DNA of 22,944 bases from Pseudomonadota bacterium (GTDB lineage: Bacteria > Pseudomonadota > Gammaproteobacteria > Xanthomonadales > Xanthomonadaceae). The position numbers and the translations under genes are program-made. The stretch is taken from contig JAEWJB010000059.1 of the NCBI GenBank assembly GCA_023386795.1, forward strand, positions 1-22,944. The letters are read 5' to 3'. The stretch's first letter is position 1; every line of letters begins with the position of its first letter. The notes beneath the pieces were generated by a model, which made no database searches, was not told where the DNA came from, and saw only the letters and a program-made list of their open reading frames with translations. This document shows, piece after piece, positions 8,030 through 17,743 of the stretch.

Positions 8030-8683
8030 ATGGACCTGACCGACACCCAGCAAGCCATCCTGGCCATGATCGCCGAGCGGATCGAAGGGGAGGGCGTGCC
8101 CCCCTCGCAGACCGAGATTGCCCGCGCCTTCGGCTTCAAGGGCGTGCGCGCCGCCCAATACCACCTGGAGGCGTTGGAACAGGCCGGCGCCATCCGCCGC
8201 GTGCCAGGCCAGGCGCGGGGTATCCGCCTGGTGGCCCCGACGGCCGAGGCTACTACCCCCACGCCGGCCGCCAACGACGAGGCCATCCGCGCCGATGACG
8301 TGCTGCGCCTGCCGGTGCTGGGCCGGGTTGCCGCCGGCCTGCCGATCGGCGCCGATATCGGCTCTGAAGACTTTGTCGTGCTGGATCGGGTCTTCTTCTC
8401 CCCGGCGCCGGACTACCTGCTCAAGGTGCAGGGAGATTCGATGATCGACGAAGGCATCTTCGACGGCGACCTGATCGGCGTGCACCGCACCCGTGATGCC
8501 CGCTCCGGGCAGATCGTGGTGGCCCGCATCGATGAGGAAATCACCGTCAAGCTGCTGAAGATCGGCAAGGACCGCATCCGCCTGCTGCCACGCAATCCGG
8601 ACTACGCCCCCATCGAGGTGCTGCCGGATCAGGACTTCGCCATCGAAGGCCTGTATTGCGGCCTGCTCAGGCCAAATCGTTGA
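8030..8683 (+). CDS. lexA: SOS repressor LexA
   Basis: LexA represses SOS genes and inactivates itself by RecA-stimulated autocleavage. The 217-residue protein has an N-terminal winged-helix DNA-binding domain (about 1-68, with recognition region SQTEIARAFGFKGVRAAQYH). An Ala/Pro/Thr-rich linker (about 69-88) follows, then the S24 peptidase domain. The cleavage site is Ala102-Gly103 in GRVAAGLPIG, and the catalytic dyad is Ser137 (GDSM) and Lys174 (ITVKLL). I chose ATG 8030 (MDLTDTQQA). The in-frame ATG at 7997 would translate the operator itself into MPMLLVVILLT, which no repressor domain needs. No Shine-Dalgarno is present and the operator ends 2 nt before the ATG, so the mRNA is probably leaderless. 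recA follows after 172 bp. Confidence 0.96.
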   Translation: MDLTDTQQAILAMIAERIEGEGVPPSQTEIARAFGFKGVRAAQYHLEALEQAGAIRRVPGQARGIRLVAPTAEATTPTPAANDEAIRADDVLRLPVLGRVAAGLPIGADIGSEDFVVLDRVFFSPAPDYLLKVQGDSMIDEGIFDGDLIGVHRTRDARSGQIVVARIDEEITVKLLKIGKDRIRLLPRNPDYAPIEVLPDQDFAIEGLYCGLLRPNR

Positions 8684-8702
8684 GCCGGCTTCCCAGTCGG
8701 CG

Positions 8703-8723
8703 GGCCGTCGTTTTCCGACGGCC
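8703..8723 (+). terminator. Hairpin after lexA (possible weak terminator)
   Basis: A perfect 8-bp stem GGCCGTCG/CGACGGCC with a TTTTC loop lies 19 nt after the lexA stop. No T-run follows, so termination would be inefficient or Rho-assisted, and read-through into recA is possible. Confidence 0.35.
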
Positions 8724-8855
8724 GGTCAAGGCCCAGGCCGCTACCGCGGGTCATCCCAGAAAAATAAATTGAATGCGTCGCCGGCAATCTCAGCCTGTGC
8801 GATACGCGACCCTTAGATTGACGCCATACCGAAATCACTGACGAGGACCACCCAG

Positions 8856-9890
<1,035 letters not shown>

Positions 9891-10010
9891 GTTTTCACCT
9901 ATCGCGGGGCGGCGGAGTCAGTGCCGTCGTACCCGCGGTAGCTTTTATGCAAGCCAGGAGGGCAGGCGCCATGGACGGCGCGATGTCTCTGGATCACGGC
10001 AGGAACGTAC

Positions 10011-10502
10011 ATGAACGACGAGGCAGAAGGCCGTCGTCGCGGCCGCCGGCCGCGACCGGAGCCCACGCCCGTGCAGCGGGCGCTGGGCCTGCTGGTGCGA
10101 CGCGAGCACTCGCGCAAGGAACTGGTGCGCAAGCTGCGCGGCCGGGGCGTGGAAGCCGAGGAGGCCGATGCTGCCGTCGCCCGCCTGGCCGGCGAGGGCT
10201 GGCAGGACGACGCGCGTTTCGCCGAGTCCTTGGTGCGCGCACGTGCCGCCAGTGGCTACGGTCCGCTGCACGTGCGGGCCGAGCTGGGTGCGCATGGTTT
10301 GGATCGCGAGGCCGTCACCCAAGCCATGGAAGCCTACGAAGGCGATTGGCGCGAGAACGCCCGCGACCTGGTGCGCCGACGCTTCGGCGAGGCGGGTCCC
10401 CAGGACCTGGCACAACGGCGCAAGGCCGCCGACCTGTTGGCACGCCGCGGCTTCGACGCCGACACCATCCGCGCGGCGACCCGCTTCGAGGCTGACGACT
10501 GA
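10011..10502 (+). CDS. recX: Regulatory protein RecX
   Basis: RecX binds RecA filaments and limits their growth and activity. The 163-residue protein is mostly helical and rich in Arg, Ala and Glu. An Arg-rich N-terminus (GRRRGRRPRP) precedes the tandem three-helix repeats; the recognisable family segments are ALGLLVRREHSRKELVRKL and the GWQDDARFAESLVRAR motif. The ATG at 10011 is preceded by AGGA (10001-10004). Its position directly after recA, as in most proteobacteria, supports the call. It probably shares transcripts with recA. The 120-bp gap between them holds no clear terminator. Confidence 0.93.
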   Translation: MNDEAEGRRRGRRPRPEPTPVQRALGLLVRREHSRKELVRKLRGRGVEAEEADAAVARLAGEGWQDDARFAESLVRARAASGYGPLHVRAELGAHGLDREAVTQAMEAYEGDWRENARDLVRRRFGEAGPQDLAQRRKAADLLARRGFDADTIRAATRFEADD

Positions 10503-10610
10503 GCGGCCAAGGCCTGATAACCTTGTGGGTTCAAGGTTGTACGGTGCGTTCCGCCCCCCCATATGGAAGGCAGGACACCGGACGCCGCCGCCCGCCTGAC
10601 TGCCAGCCCC

Positions 10611-13259
<2,649 letters not shown>

Positions 13260-13299
13260 ACGCCGCGCCCGCGAACCTTGATGGGGGGCAGGGGCGTCG

Positions 13300-13329
13300 T
13301 TAACATTCCTGCTCTTTATTCCCTATTAT
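13300..13329 (+). promoter_or_regulatory. csrA promoter
   Basis: TTAACA (13300-13305) and TATTAT (13324-13329) each match five of six consensus bases and are separated by 18 bp. This short AT-rich island stands out in GC-rich surroundings. Transcription should begin near 13336, giving a leader of about 53 nt before the csrA ATG. Confidence 0.65.
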
Positions 13330-13333
13330 CCGC

Positions 13334-13388
13334 GGCACCTTCGGGTGTCGCGTGCTGGCGGGACCGCCGGCCCTTGGAGATTCTGGAC
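13334..13388 (+). promoter_or_regulatory. csrA 5' leader with tetraloop hairpin and GGA motifs
   Basis: GGCACC-TTCG-GGTGTC (13334-13349) forms a 6-bp stem with a stable UUCG tetraloop close to the predicted transcript start. Downstream lie three GGA motifs at 13361, 13376 (inside the GGAG ribosome-binding site) and 13385. GGA is the core of CsrA binding sites, so negative autoregulation at the ribosome-binding site is plausible, as known for E. coli csrA. This is inference. Confidence 0.4.
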
Positions 13389-13601
13389 ATGTTGATCCTT
13401 ACTCGCCGTGTTGGCGAAACCCTGATGATCGGCGACTCCGTCACGGTCACGGTGCTTGGCGTGAAGGGCAATCAGGTGCGTATCGGCATCACCGCGCCGA
13501 AGGACGTGGCGGTGCATCGCGAAGAAATCTACCAGCGTATCCAGCGCGGCGATGAGCCGGTCGCTTCGGGTAGCGGCGGCCAGGAAGATTCCGCCGGTTG
13601 A
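13389..13601 (+). CDS. csrA: Carbon storage regulator CsrA/RsmA
   Basis: CsrA is a homodimeric RNA-binding protein that controls translation and stability of mRNAs for metabolism, motility, biofilm and, in plant-pathogenic relatives, virulence. The 70-residue protein reads MLILTRRVGETLMIGD at its start and keeps the RNA-contacting Leu4 and Arg44 (AVHREEI). Beyond about residue 55 is a Gly/Ser-rich tail longer than the 61 residues of E. coli. ATG 13389 has GGAG at 13376-13379. The frame is open upstream to 13278, but that part lies in the promoter and leader. The placement alaS-csrA-tRNA-Ser is the same as in E. coli, where csrA sits between alaS and serV. Confidence 0.97.
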   Translation: MLILTRRVGETLMIGDSVTVTVLGVKGNQVRIGITAPKDVAVHREEIYQRIQRGDEPVASGSGGQEDSAG

Positions 13602-13614
13602 ACGCAACAAAGGG

Positions 13615-13644
13615 TTTACGTTGACCCCCTCTTGCCGGTATTCT
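13615..13644 (+). promoter_or_regulatory. Possible tRNA-Ser promoter
   Basis: TTTACG (13615-13620) and TATTCT (13639-13644) are spaced 18 bp; a better -35-like TTGACC (13621-13626) is too close. A GC-rich GCCGCC follows the -10, as in stringently controlled stable-RNA promoters. Read-through from csrA is also possible, since no terminator lies between them. Confidence 0.35.
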
Positions 13645-13691
13645 TCGCCGCCTGTCGCGAAACACCAGCGGCAGGATGCAAAGCAAAACCC

Positions 13692-13784
13692 GGAGTGATG
13701 CCCGAGAGGCCGAAGGGGCTCCCCTGCTAAGGGAGTATAGGGTCAAAAGCTCTATCGAGGGTTCGAATCCCTCTCACTCCGCCA
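13692..13784 (+). tRNA. tRNA-Ser (anticodon GCT)
   Basis: A 93-nt class II tRNA including an encoded CCA (13782-13784). The acceptor stem GGAGTGA/TCACTCC has discriminator G. The anticodon stem CTCCC/GGGAG carries loop CTGCTAA with anticodon GCT at 13726-13728, reading AGC and AGU. A long variable arm follows (TATAG...CTATC), as expected for serine, then the T arm GAGGG-TTCGAAT-CCCTC. Confidence 0.97.
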
Positions 13785-13788
13785 CGTC

Positions 13789-13816
13789 AAAAGCCGCTGC
13801 CTGCAGCGGCTTTTTT
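13789..13816 (+). terminator. Rho-independent terminator after tRNA-Ser
   Basis: A 10-bp stem AAGCCGCTGC/GCAGCGGCTT (13791-13800 and 13803-13812), with a two-base CT loop as written, ends in six T residues (13811-13816), 6 nt after the tRNA. Confidence 0.92.
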
Positions 13817-13854
13817 CATGTCCGCGCATCGACAGCGTGTTCGTGGCGGAAGTA

Positions 13855-14037
13855 TCAAGCGGGCGTGGAAGCAGCGTCCGGCCGGAACTCCCAACGCTGT
13901 CCGCAGCGTTGCGCCTGCTCGCGTTGCGCCGGCGTCGGCGCCGCGTCGTGGCGAACCTCGAAGGCCACCGGCGCGTCATCGCATTCGGTGATCAATACCC
14001 AATGCCCGATGTCGTTGTCGCGAAGGGTGCTGCTCAT
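13855..14037 (-). CDS. Small uncharacterised protein (60 aa)
   Basis: I do not recognise this protein. The frame encodes MSSTLRDNDIGHWVLITECD... with the hydrophobic strand-like stretch HWVLIT followed by PVAFEVRHD, then an Ala/Gln-rich helix. It has no signal peptide or membrane segment, and the size is that of a single small domain. The frame is open upstream to 14115, but the ATG at 14037 begins the part that looks like protein; upstream residues (GGKPAPHHPRPSIPG) look non-coding. Only a weak AAGAG precedes it. The opposite strand also has a long ORF, but its composition is Arg-rich and unlike protein. It may be a real Xanthomonadaceae-specific gene. Confidence 0.5.
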   Translation of the reverse strand: MSSTLRDNDIGHWVLITECDDAPVAFEVRHDAAPTPAQREQAQRCGQRWEFRPDAASTPA

Positions 14038-14219
14038 GGCGGGCTCTTGGAGGCCGGGAATCGACGGGCGAGGGTGGTGCGGCGCGGGTTTCCCGCCGGC
14101 CGCGTACTCTGCCACGTGCCGTGTGACGGATTAGCGACGCGATGCTACGCCTGTCGGTGTCATTTATCTGTCGGAGTGCGCACGATTCCCGCCCGCGCGG
14201 GCAGCGCGGTCCGAGCACG

Positions 14220-14244
14220 AAAAAGGCCGCCCGGAGGCGGCCTT
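14220..14244 (-). terminator. Rho-independent terminator for the 107-aa gene
   Basis: Read on the minus strand, a perfect 9-bp stem AAGGCCGCC/GGCGGCCTT with a TCCG loop runs into five T residues (complement of 14220-14224). It lies about 25 nt after the stop codon at 14270. Confidence 0.85.
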
Positions 14245-14269
14245 CCCATCAAGCGACACCGGCAGGCGA

Positions 14270-14593
14270 TCAAGCCTCGCCGTCTTCCTCGTCTTCGGTC
14301 TCTTCTTCCAGCTCGCCATCGGCGCCGATGATCGCCACGCCCTCGTCGTCCGCGCCTTCGCGGATCAGGGTGAAGAAGGCATCGAAGCGGTACACCTGCA
14401 GCTCCGGCACTTCTTCGAAGCCGTAATGCGTGCAGATCTCCCGGTACCGGGCATGCACCGCGCGCCAGACCGTGGCGTCGATCTCCTCGGCGCCGAACCA
14501 AGCATACAGGTCGTCCCAGGCGCAGGTGGCTGCGCCGTAGCGGGCGACGCGGTCGATCAGGTTCGAAAAAGCAACATCATGGTGCGTGAGCAT
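14270..14593 (-). CDS. Uncharacterised acidic protein (107 aa)
   Basis: I cannot assign a function. The protein begins MLTHHDVAFSNLIDRVAR and is rich in aromatic residues in its first two thirds (CAWDDLYAWFG, ARYREICTHYGF, VYRFDAFFTLI), which suggests a compact helical domain. It ends in a strongly acidic tail (ELEEETEDEEDGEA). There is no signal sequence or membrane helix, so it is presumably cytoplasmic. ATG 14593 has a good GGAG (complement of 14599-14602) five bases upstream, whereas the in-frame upstream ATG at 14629 has none. Its own terminator follows, so it appears to be a single-gene unit. The good ribosome-binding site, the terminator and the protein-like composition make it a credible gene. 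Confidence 0.75.
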   Translation of the reverse strand: MLTHHDVAFSNLIDRVARYGAATCAWDDLYAWFGAEEIDATVWRAVHARYREICTHYGFEEVPELQVYRFDAFFTLIREGADDEGVAIIGADGELEEETEDEEDGEA

Positions 14594-14675
14594 GGCGGCT
14601 CCAGGTGGAAGAGACCGGCATGGAAGCAAATCCGGCCGGGCGAAGTAAAGCCTTCCCTCGCCGTGGCATGAAGGA

Positions 14676-14696
14676 CGCGCCGCATCACGCGGCGCG
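14676..14696 (-). terminator. Hairpin after the pirin gene (possible terminator)
   Basis: A perfect 8-bp stem CGCGCCGC/GCGGCGCG with a 5-nt loop lies 14 nt beyond the pirin stop codon. On the minus strand only TCCTTC follows, so it would be a weak intrinsic terminator at best. Confidence 0.35.
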
Positions 14697-14710
14697 CCTC
14701 CCGGCCTGGC

Positions 14711-15424
14711 TCAGTGCCAGCCCTGCAGCGACAGGTCGAACAACAGGAACTCGGCGTCCTGGGCATTGGCGAACACCAGCAGGGACTCGTCCCGTACCTG
14801 CACCGCGTCACCAGCCGACAGCACCACGCCGTTGACCTCCAGCGTGCCGCGCGCCACCTGCACATAGGCACCGCGTCCGTCCGCCAATGCGTACTCCACG
14901 CGGTCGGTGCCATCGAGGATGGAGGCGTACAGGCGCGCATCCTGGTGGATCTTCAGGGCGCCATCGGCCGCCTCCGGCGAGGCGATCAGCCGCAGCTGGC
15001 CACGCTTGTCCTCGGGGCTGAAGTGCTTTTCCTCGTAGCTGGGCTCGATGCCGTTGCGCTCCGGGATCACCCATATCTGCATGAAGTGCACCGGCGCGCT
15101 GCGCGAGCCATTGAACTCGCTGTGGGTGACGCCGCTGCCGGCACTCATGCGCTGGACGTCGCCGTAGTGCAGCACCGAACCGGTCCCCATGCTGTCCTTG
15201 TGTTCCAGGGCGCCGTCCAGGACGTAGGAGATGATCTCCATGTCGCGGTGGCCATGGGTACCGAAGCCCTCGCCCGGCTGCACGCGGTCTTCGTTGATCA
15301 CCCGCAGCGGGCCGAAGCCCATGTAGCGCGGGTCGTGGTAGTGGGCGAAGGAGAAGGTGTGGCGCGAGGACAGCCAGCCGTGTTCGGCGCGGCCCCGGGC
15401 ATCGCTCTTGCGGATCTGCAACAT
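14711..15424 (-). CDS. Pirin-family bicupin (YhhW/YhaK type)
   Basis: Pirins are cytoplasmic bicupins; some bacterial members cleave quercetin oxidatively, but the physiological substrate is usually unknown. The 237-residue protein (MLQIRKSDARGRAEHGW) has an N-terminal cupin with the metal-binding pattern His57, His59 (THGHRDMEI) and His101, Glu103 (VTHSEF). That is the ligand set known for E. coli YhhW. A second, degenerate cupin domain follows (about 140-237, YALADGRGAYVQVARG). ATG 15424 has an excellent AAGGAG. The frame is open 37 codons further up, but that stretch lies in the divergent promoter region. The divergent LysR gene is probably its regulator, as E. coli yhaJ is beside the pirin-like yhaK. 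Confidence 0.92.
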   Translation of the reverse strand: MLQIRKSDARGRAEHGWLSSRHTFSFAHYHDPRYMGFGPLRVINEDRVQPGEGFGTHGHRDMEIISYVLDGALEHKDSMGTGSVLHYGDVQRMSAGSGVTHSEFNGSRSAPVHFMQIWVIPERNGIEPSYEEKHFSPEDKRGQLRLIASPEAADGALKIHQDARLYASILDGTDRVEYALADGRGAYVQVARGTLEVNGVVLSAGDAVQVRDESLLVFANAQDAEFLLFDLSLQGWH

Positions 15425-15537
15425 GGTCTTTCTCCTTGGATATTCGATGGTGTCGATCGGAGGCGTTTCCTCCTTGGCGAGCAGTCTGTGCGCTTCATCG
15501 GGAAAGAAAAAGCGAGTAGATTCGAGCGCCATCATCG
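15425..15537. promoter_or_regulatory. Divergent pirin/LysR control region
   Basis: This 113-bp spacer between two divergent genes must contain both promoters. ATTCGA occurs at 15442 and 15520, with a third copy at 15542, just inside the LysR gene; the last two are 22 bp (two helical turns) apart. A GGAGG/CCTCC inverted repeat lies at 15459-15473. An A-rich stretch (15501-15511) is the only AT-rich part. No individual promoter hexamers stand out. Confidence 0.35.
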
Positions 15538-16461
15538 ATGGATTCGAACATGAAGCTCAGCCTCGAAGCCCTGCAGATCCTGGATGCCATCGATCGCCGG
15601 GGTTCCTTCGCCGGGGCCGCCAAGGTGCTCTACAAGGTGCCCTCGACGATCTCCTACACCGTGGCGAAACTGGAAGAAGACCTGGGCGTGCAGCTGTTCG
15701 AGCGCGTGGGTCCCAAGGCTACGCCCACCGAGGCCGGTCGCGAATTGCTCAAGGAGGGCCGCCACCTGCTGCGCGCAGCCCAGGAACTGGAGGTGCGCGT
15801 GCGCCGGGTGGCCTCGGGGTGGGAGTCGGAGTTCGCGCTCGGACTGGATTCGCTGTTCCCCGTCTCCCTGCTGGGCGGGGACATCGCGGCCTTCTACGAG
15901 GCGGCCGACAGTACCCGCCTGCGGCTGGTGAGCGAATCGCTTTCCGGCACGTGGGAGGCGCTGCTGGATCGCCGCGCGGACTTGCTGGTGGCGGCAGGCG
16001 AAGGTCCGAGCGGTGGCGGTTACGTGGTCGAGCCGATGGGCACGGTGCGCTTCGTGTTCGCGGTGGCGCCCACCCACCCGCTGGCCGGGCGCGCGCATGT
16101 CGATGCGGCCGAGCTGGCGTTGCACCGCGCGGTGGCGGTGGCCGATTCGGCCCGGCGCCTGTTGCCGCGTACGGTGGGCCTGCAGTCGGCGCAGGACGTG
16201 CTCAGCGTGCCGGACATGCAGGGCAAGTACGCCTTGCAGCTGGCCGGCCTGGGCTGCGGCTTCCTGCCCGAGCCCTGCGCGCGTGCCGCGATTGCGGCCG
16301 GCACGCTGGTGGCGGTGGATGTCGAAGAGCCCAAGCCGGATGAAACCTTCTATCTGGCCTGGCGTACCGGCGAACAGGGCGAGGCGCTGGCCTGGTGGCT
16401 GCGCCGGCTGCGCGCGCCCGGGCTGTTCGACGGCTGGCTGCAGCGGCTGGCCGGAACGTAG
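15538..16461 (+). CDS. LysR-family transcriptional regulator (YhaJ-like)
   Basis: The 307-residue protein has the LysR winged helix-turn-helix at about 5-65 (LSLEALQILDAIDRRGSFAG, then a recognition helix around STISYTVAKLEEDLGVQLFER). A linker helix (about 66-90) and a periplasmic-binding-protein-like effector domain (about 95-300) follow. The N-terminus and the RRGSFAGAAKVL...PSTISYT pattern resemble E. coli YhaJ as I recall it, a regulator encoded beside a pirin gene. ATG 15538 fits the YhaJ N-terminal length; ATG 15550 (MKLSLEAL) is an alternative. Neither has a clear Shine-Dalgarno. The effector is unknown. Divergence from the pirin gene suggests that it controls that gene and itself. 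Confidence 0.9.
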   Translation: MDSNMKLSLEALQILDAIDRRGSFAGAAKVLYKVPSTISYTVAKLEEDLGVQLFERVGPKATPTEAGRELLKEGRHLLRAAQELEVRVRRVASGWESEFALGLDSLFPVSLLGGDIAAFYEAADSTRLRLVSESLSGTWEALLDRRADLLVAAGEGPSGGGYVVEPMGTVRFVFAVAPTHPLAGRAHVDAAELALHRAVAVADSARRLLPRTVGLQSAQDVLSVPDMQGKYALQLAGLGCGFLPEPCARAAIAAGTLVAVDVEEPKPDETFYLAWRTGEQGEALAWWLRRLRAPGLFDGWLQRLAGT

Positions 16462-16489
16462 CATTCCGCCGGTTCGGCTGGCCTGGCGC

Positions 16490-16495
16490 GATAAT
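16490..16495 (+). promoter_or_regulatory. Possible -10 element for the DedA-rhodanese gene
   Basis: GATAAT matches five of six -10 consensus bases in otherwise GC-rich sequence, 35 nt before the ATG. No convincing -35 hexamer lies at the right distance. Confidence 0.3.
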
Positions 16496-16530
16496 GCCCC
16501 CACGCTGCGGCATCCCTTACGGAAATTCCC

Positions 16531-17520
16531 ATGCACGCCCTGGTCGAGCAGTTTGGTTTGGCGCTGGTCTTCGTCAACGTGCTCGCGCTGGCGCTCGGCT
16601 TGCCGGTGCCCGCGATGCCGACGCTGGTGCTGGTCGGTGCCACCTACACGCTGCAGGGCGGGGCGTATGCGTGGCTGGGCGTGGTGGCCGCGTGGCTGCT
16701 GTCGATCAGCGCCAGCGTGATGGGCGACACCGCGTGGTTCCTGGCAGGGCGCCGCTACGGCACGCGGACCTTGCAGTCGCTGTGCCGGCTGTCACTCTCA
16801 CGCGACACCTGCATGAAGAAGACCGAGCGCTTCTACGGCCGTCTTGGCATCCGCGTGCTCGCGTTTGCCAAGTTCGTGCCGGGCCTGTCGCTGGTGTCGG
16901 TGCCGCTGGCCGGCGCAATGCAGGTGAGGATGCGGCCGTTCCTCGGCTACGACACGCTGGGCGCGGCATTGTGGGCGGCGGTCGGTCTGGGCCTGGGCGT
17001 GGTGTTTGCCGGTCAGGTCGAGCACGTGCTGGACCTGCTCTCGGATCTGGGCGCGCGCGCCTTCGGCGTGGTCGGCGTCGCGCTGGCGTTGTATGTGGCG
17101 TGGCGCTGGTGGCGGCGGCACCAGTTGATGCGCTCTCTGGAAGCGGCGCGCATCAGTGTCGATGAACTCTATGCGCTGATGCAGGACCCGGCGCTGGCGC
17201 CAACGCTGCTCGATATCCGCGCACCCGGTTATCGCGACCTGGAGCCGTACACGATCCCCGGTGCGCAATTCGCCGACGAGCGGCAGCTGGCCGACATCCT
17301 CGCACGCGTACCGCGCGAACGTGGCGTGGTGATCTTCTGCGCGTGCCCGAACGAGGTCTCGGCCGCATGGTTGGCCGCGCGCCTGCGCGAGCATCGGTAC
17401 ACCGACGTGCGTCCGTTGCTGGGTGGGCTGGAGGCGTGGCGGGCGGCCGGCTACGACACCATCGCGCTGGTGCCGCAGATACATGACGACGCGTTGCCGC
17501 CGCCGGCATTGCAGGCCTGA
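16531..17520 (+). CDS. DedA-family membrane protein fused to a rhodanese domain
   Basis: DedA (VTT/SNARE-associated) proteins are inner-membrane transporters or scramblases, some of which flip undecaprenyl phosphate or polyprenyl lipids. The 329-residue protein has DedA hydrophobic segments at about 9-40, 47-75, 108-130, 142-162 and 178-194. Family motifs are GDTAWFLAGRRYG (65-77) and FAKFVPGLSLVSVPLAGAM (112-130). A basic WRWWRRH stop-transfer follows. Residues about 205-312 form a cytoplasmic rhodanese domain (LLDIRAPGYRDLEPYTIPGA, LLGGLEAWRAAGYDT). The active-site loop reads CACPNE, with Cys270 and Cys272 as candidate nucleophiles. The loop lacks the arginine and glycine of classical sulfurtransferases (CxxGxR), so the activity is uncertain. 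It is probably a single-gene unit. Confidence 0.92.
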   Translation: MHALVEQFGLALVFVNVLALALGLPVPAMPTLVLVGATYTLQGGAYAWLGVVAAWLLSISASVMGDTAWFLAGRRYGTRTLQSLCRLSLSRDTCMKKTERFYGRLGIRVLAFAKFVPGLSLVSVPLAGAMQVRMRPFLGYDTLGAALWAAVGLGLGVVFAGQVEHVLDLLSDLGARAFGVVGVALALYVAWRWWRRHQLMRSLEAARISVDELYALMQDPALAPTLLDIRAPGYRDLEPYTIPGAQFADERQLADILARVPRERGVVIFCACPNEVSAAWLAARLREHRYTDVRPLLGGLEAWRAAGYDTIALVPQIHDDALPPPALQA

Positions 17521-17555
17521 TTGCCGAGCCTGCGTCACGCGTGCGGCGTAGGCGC

Positions 17556-17589
17556 AAAAAAAAGACGACGAGGTAAACTCGTCGTCTTT
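17556..17589 (-). terminator. Terminator of tRNA-Arg, possibly bidirectional
   Basis: A perfect 12-bp stem AAAGACGACGAG/CTCGTCGTCTTT (17561-17572 and 17578-17589) is followed on the minus strand by eight T residues. It ends tRNA-Arg transcription. On the plus strand a CTCTTT tail follows, so it could also end the DedA-rhodanese transcript. Confidence 0.92.
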
Positions 17590-17602
17590 CTCTTTGACTG
17601 AG

Positions 17603-17679
17603 TGGCGCGCCCGGAGAGATTCGAACTCCCGACCGCCTGGTTCGTAGCCAGGTACTCTATCCAACTGAGCTACGGGCGC
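17603..17679 (-). tRNA. tRNA-Arg (anticodon ACG)
   Basis: A 77-nt cloverleaf with encoded CCA (complement of 17603-17605). The acceptor stem is GCGCCCG/CGGGCGC with discriminator G. The D arm contains GCTCAGTTGGATAGAG. The anticodon stem CCTGG/CCAGG has loop CTACGAA with ACG at 17643-17645 (complement), normally edited to ICG to read CGU, CGC and CGA. The T arm GGGAG-TTCGAAT-CTCTC holds one mismatch of wobble type. Confidence 0.97.
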
Positions 17680-17694
17680 GTCGTCAGGAGGAGA

Positions 17695-17723
17695 ATTATG
17701 CGGGACTATGCGGTGCCCGTCAA
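17695..17723 (-). promoter_or_regulatory. tRNA-Arg promoter
   Basis: On the minus strand TTGACG (17723-17718) and CATAAT (17700-17695) each match five of six consensus bases and are spaced exactly 17 bp. The predicted start is about 9 nt before the mature tRNA 5' end. It is one of the two best sigma-70-type promoters in the window. Confidence 0.75.
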
Positions 17724-17743
17724 CGGTCCCTCACAAAAAATTT

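Noticed and set aside
10563..10610. Upstream ATG giving AlaS a 16-residue extension
   Set aside because: The residues are low complexity and lie before the normal AlaRS N-terminus; neither start has a Shine-Dalgarno, so family length decided.
10503..10610. A T-box or other amino-acid-sensing leader before alaS
   Set aside because: The 6-bp AACCTT/AAGGTT hairpin is too weak, there is no T-box core or terminator, and T-boxes are not expected in gammaproteobacteria.
13837..14331. A 164-codon plus-strand ORF after tRNA-Ser
   Set aside because: It crosses two better-supported minus-strand genes and an intrinsic terminator, and is dominated by Arg.
14714..15553. A 279-codon plus-strand ORF through the pirin gene
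   Set aside because: It is antisense to a pirin with intact metal ligands and an AAGGAG ribosome-binding site, and its sequence has no protein-like motif.
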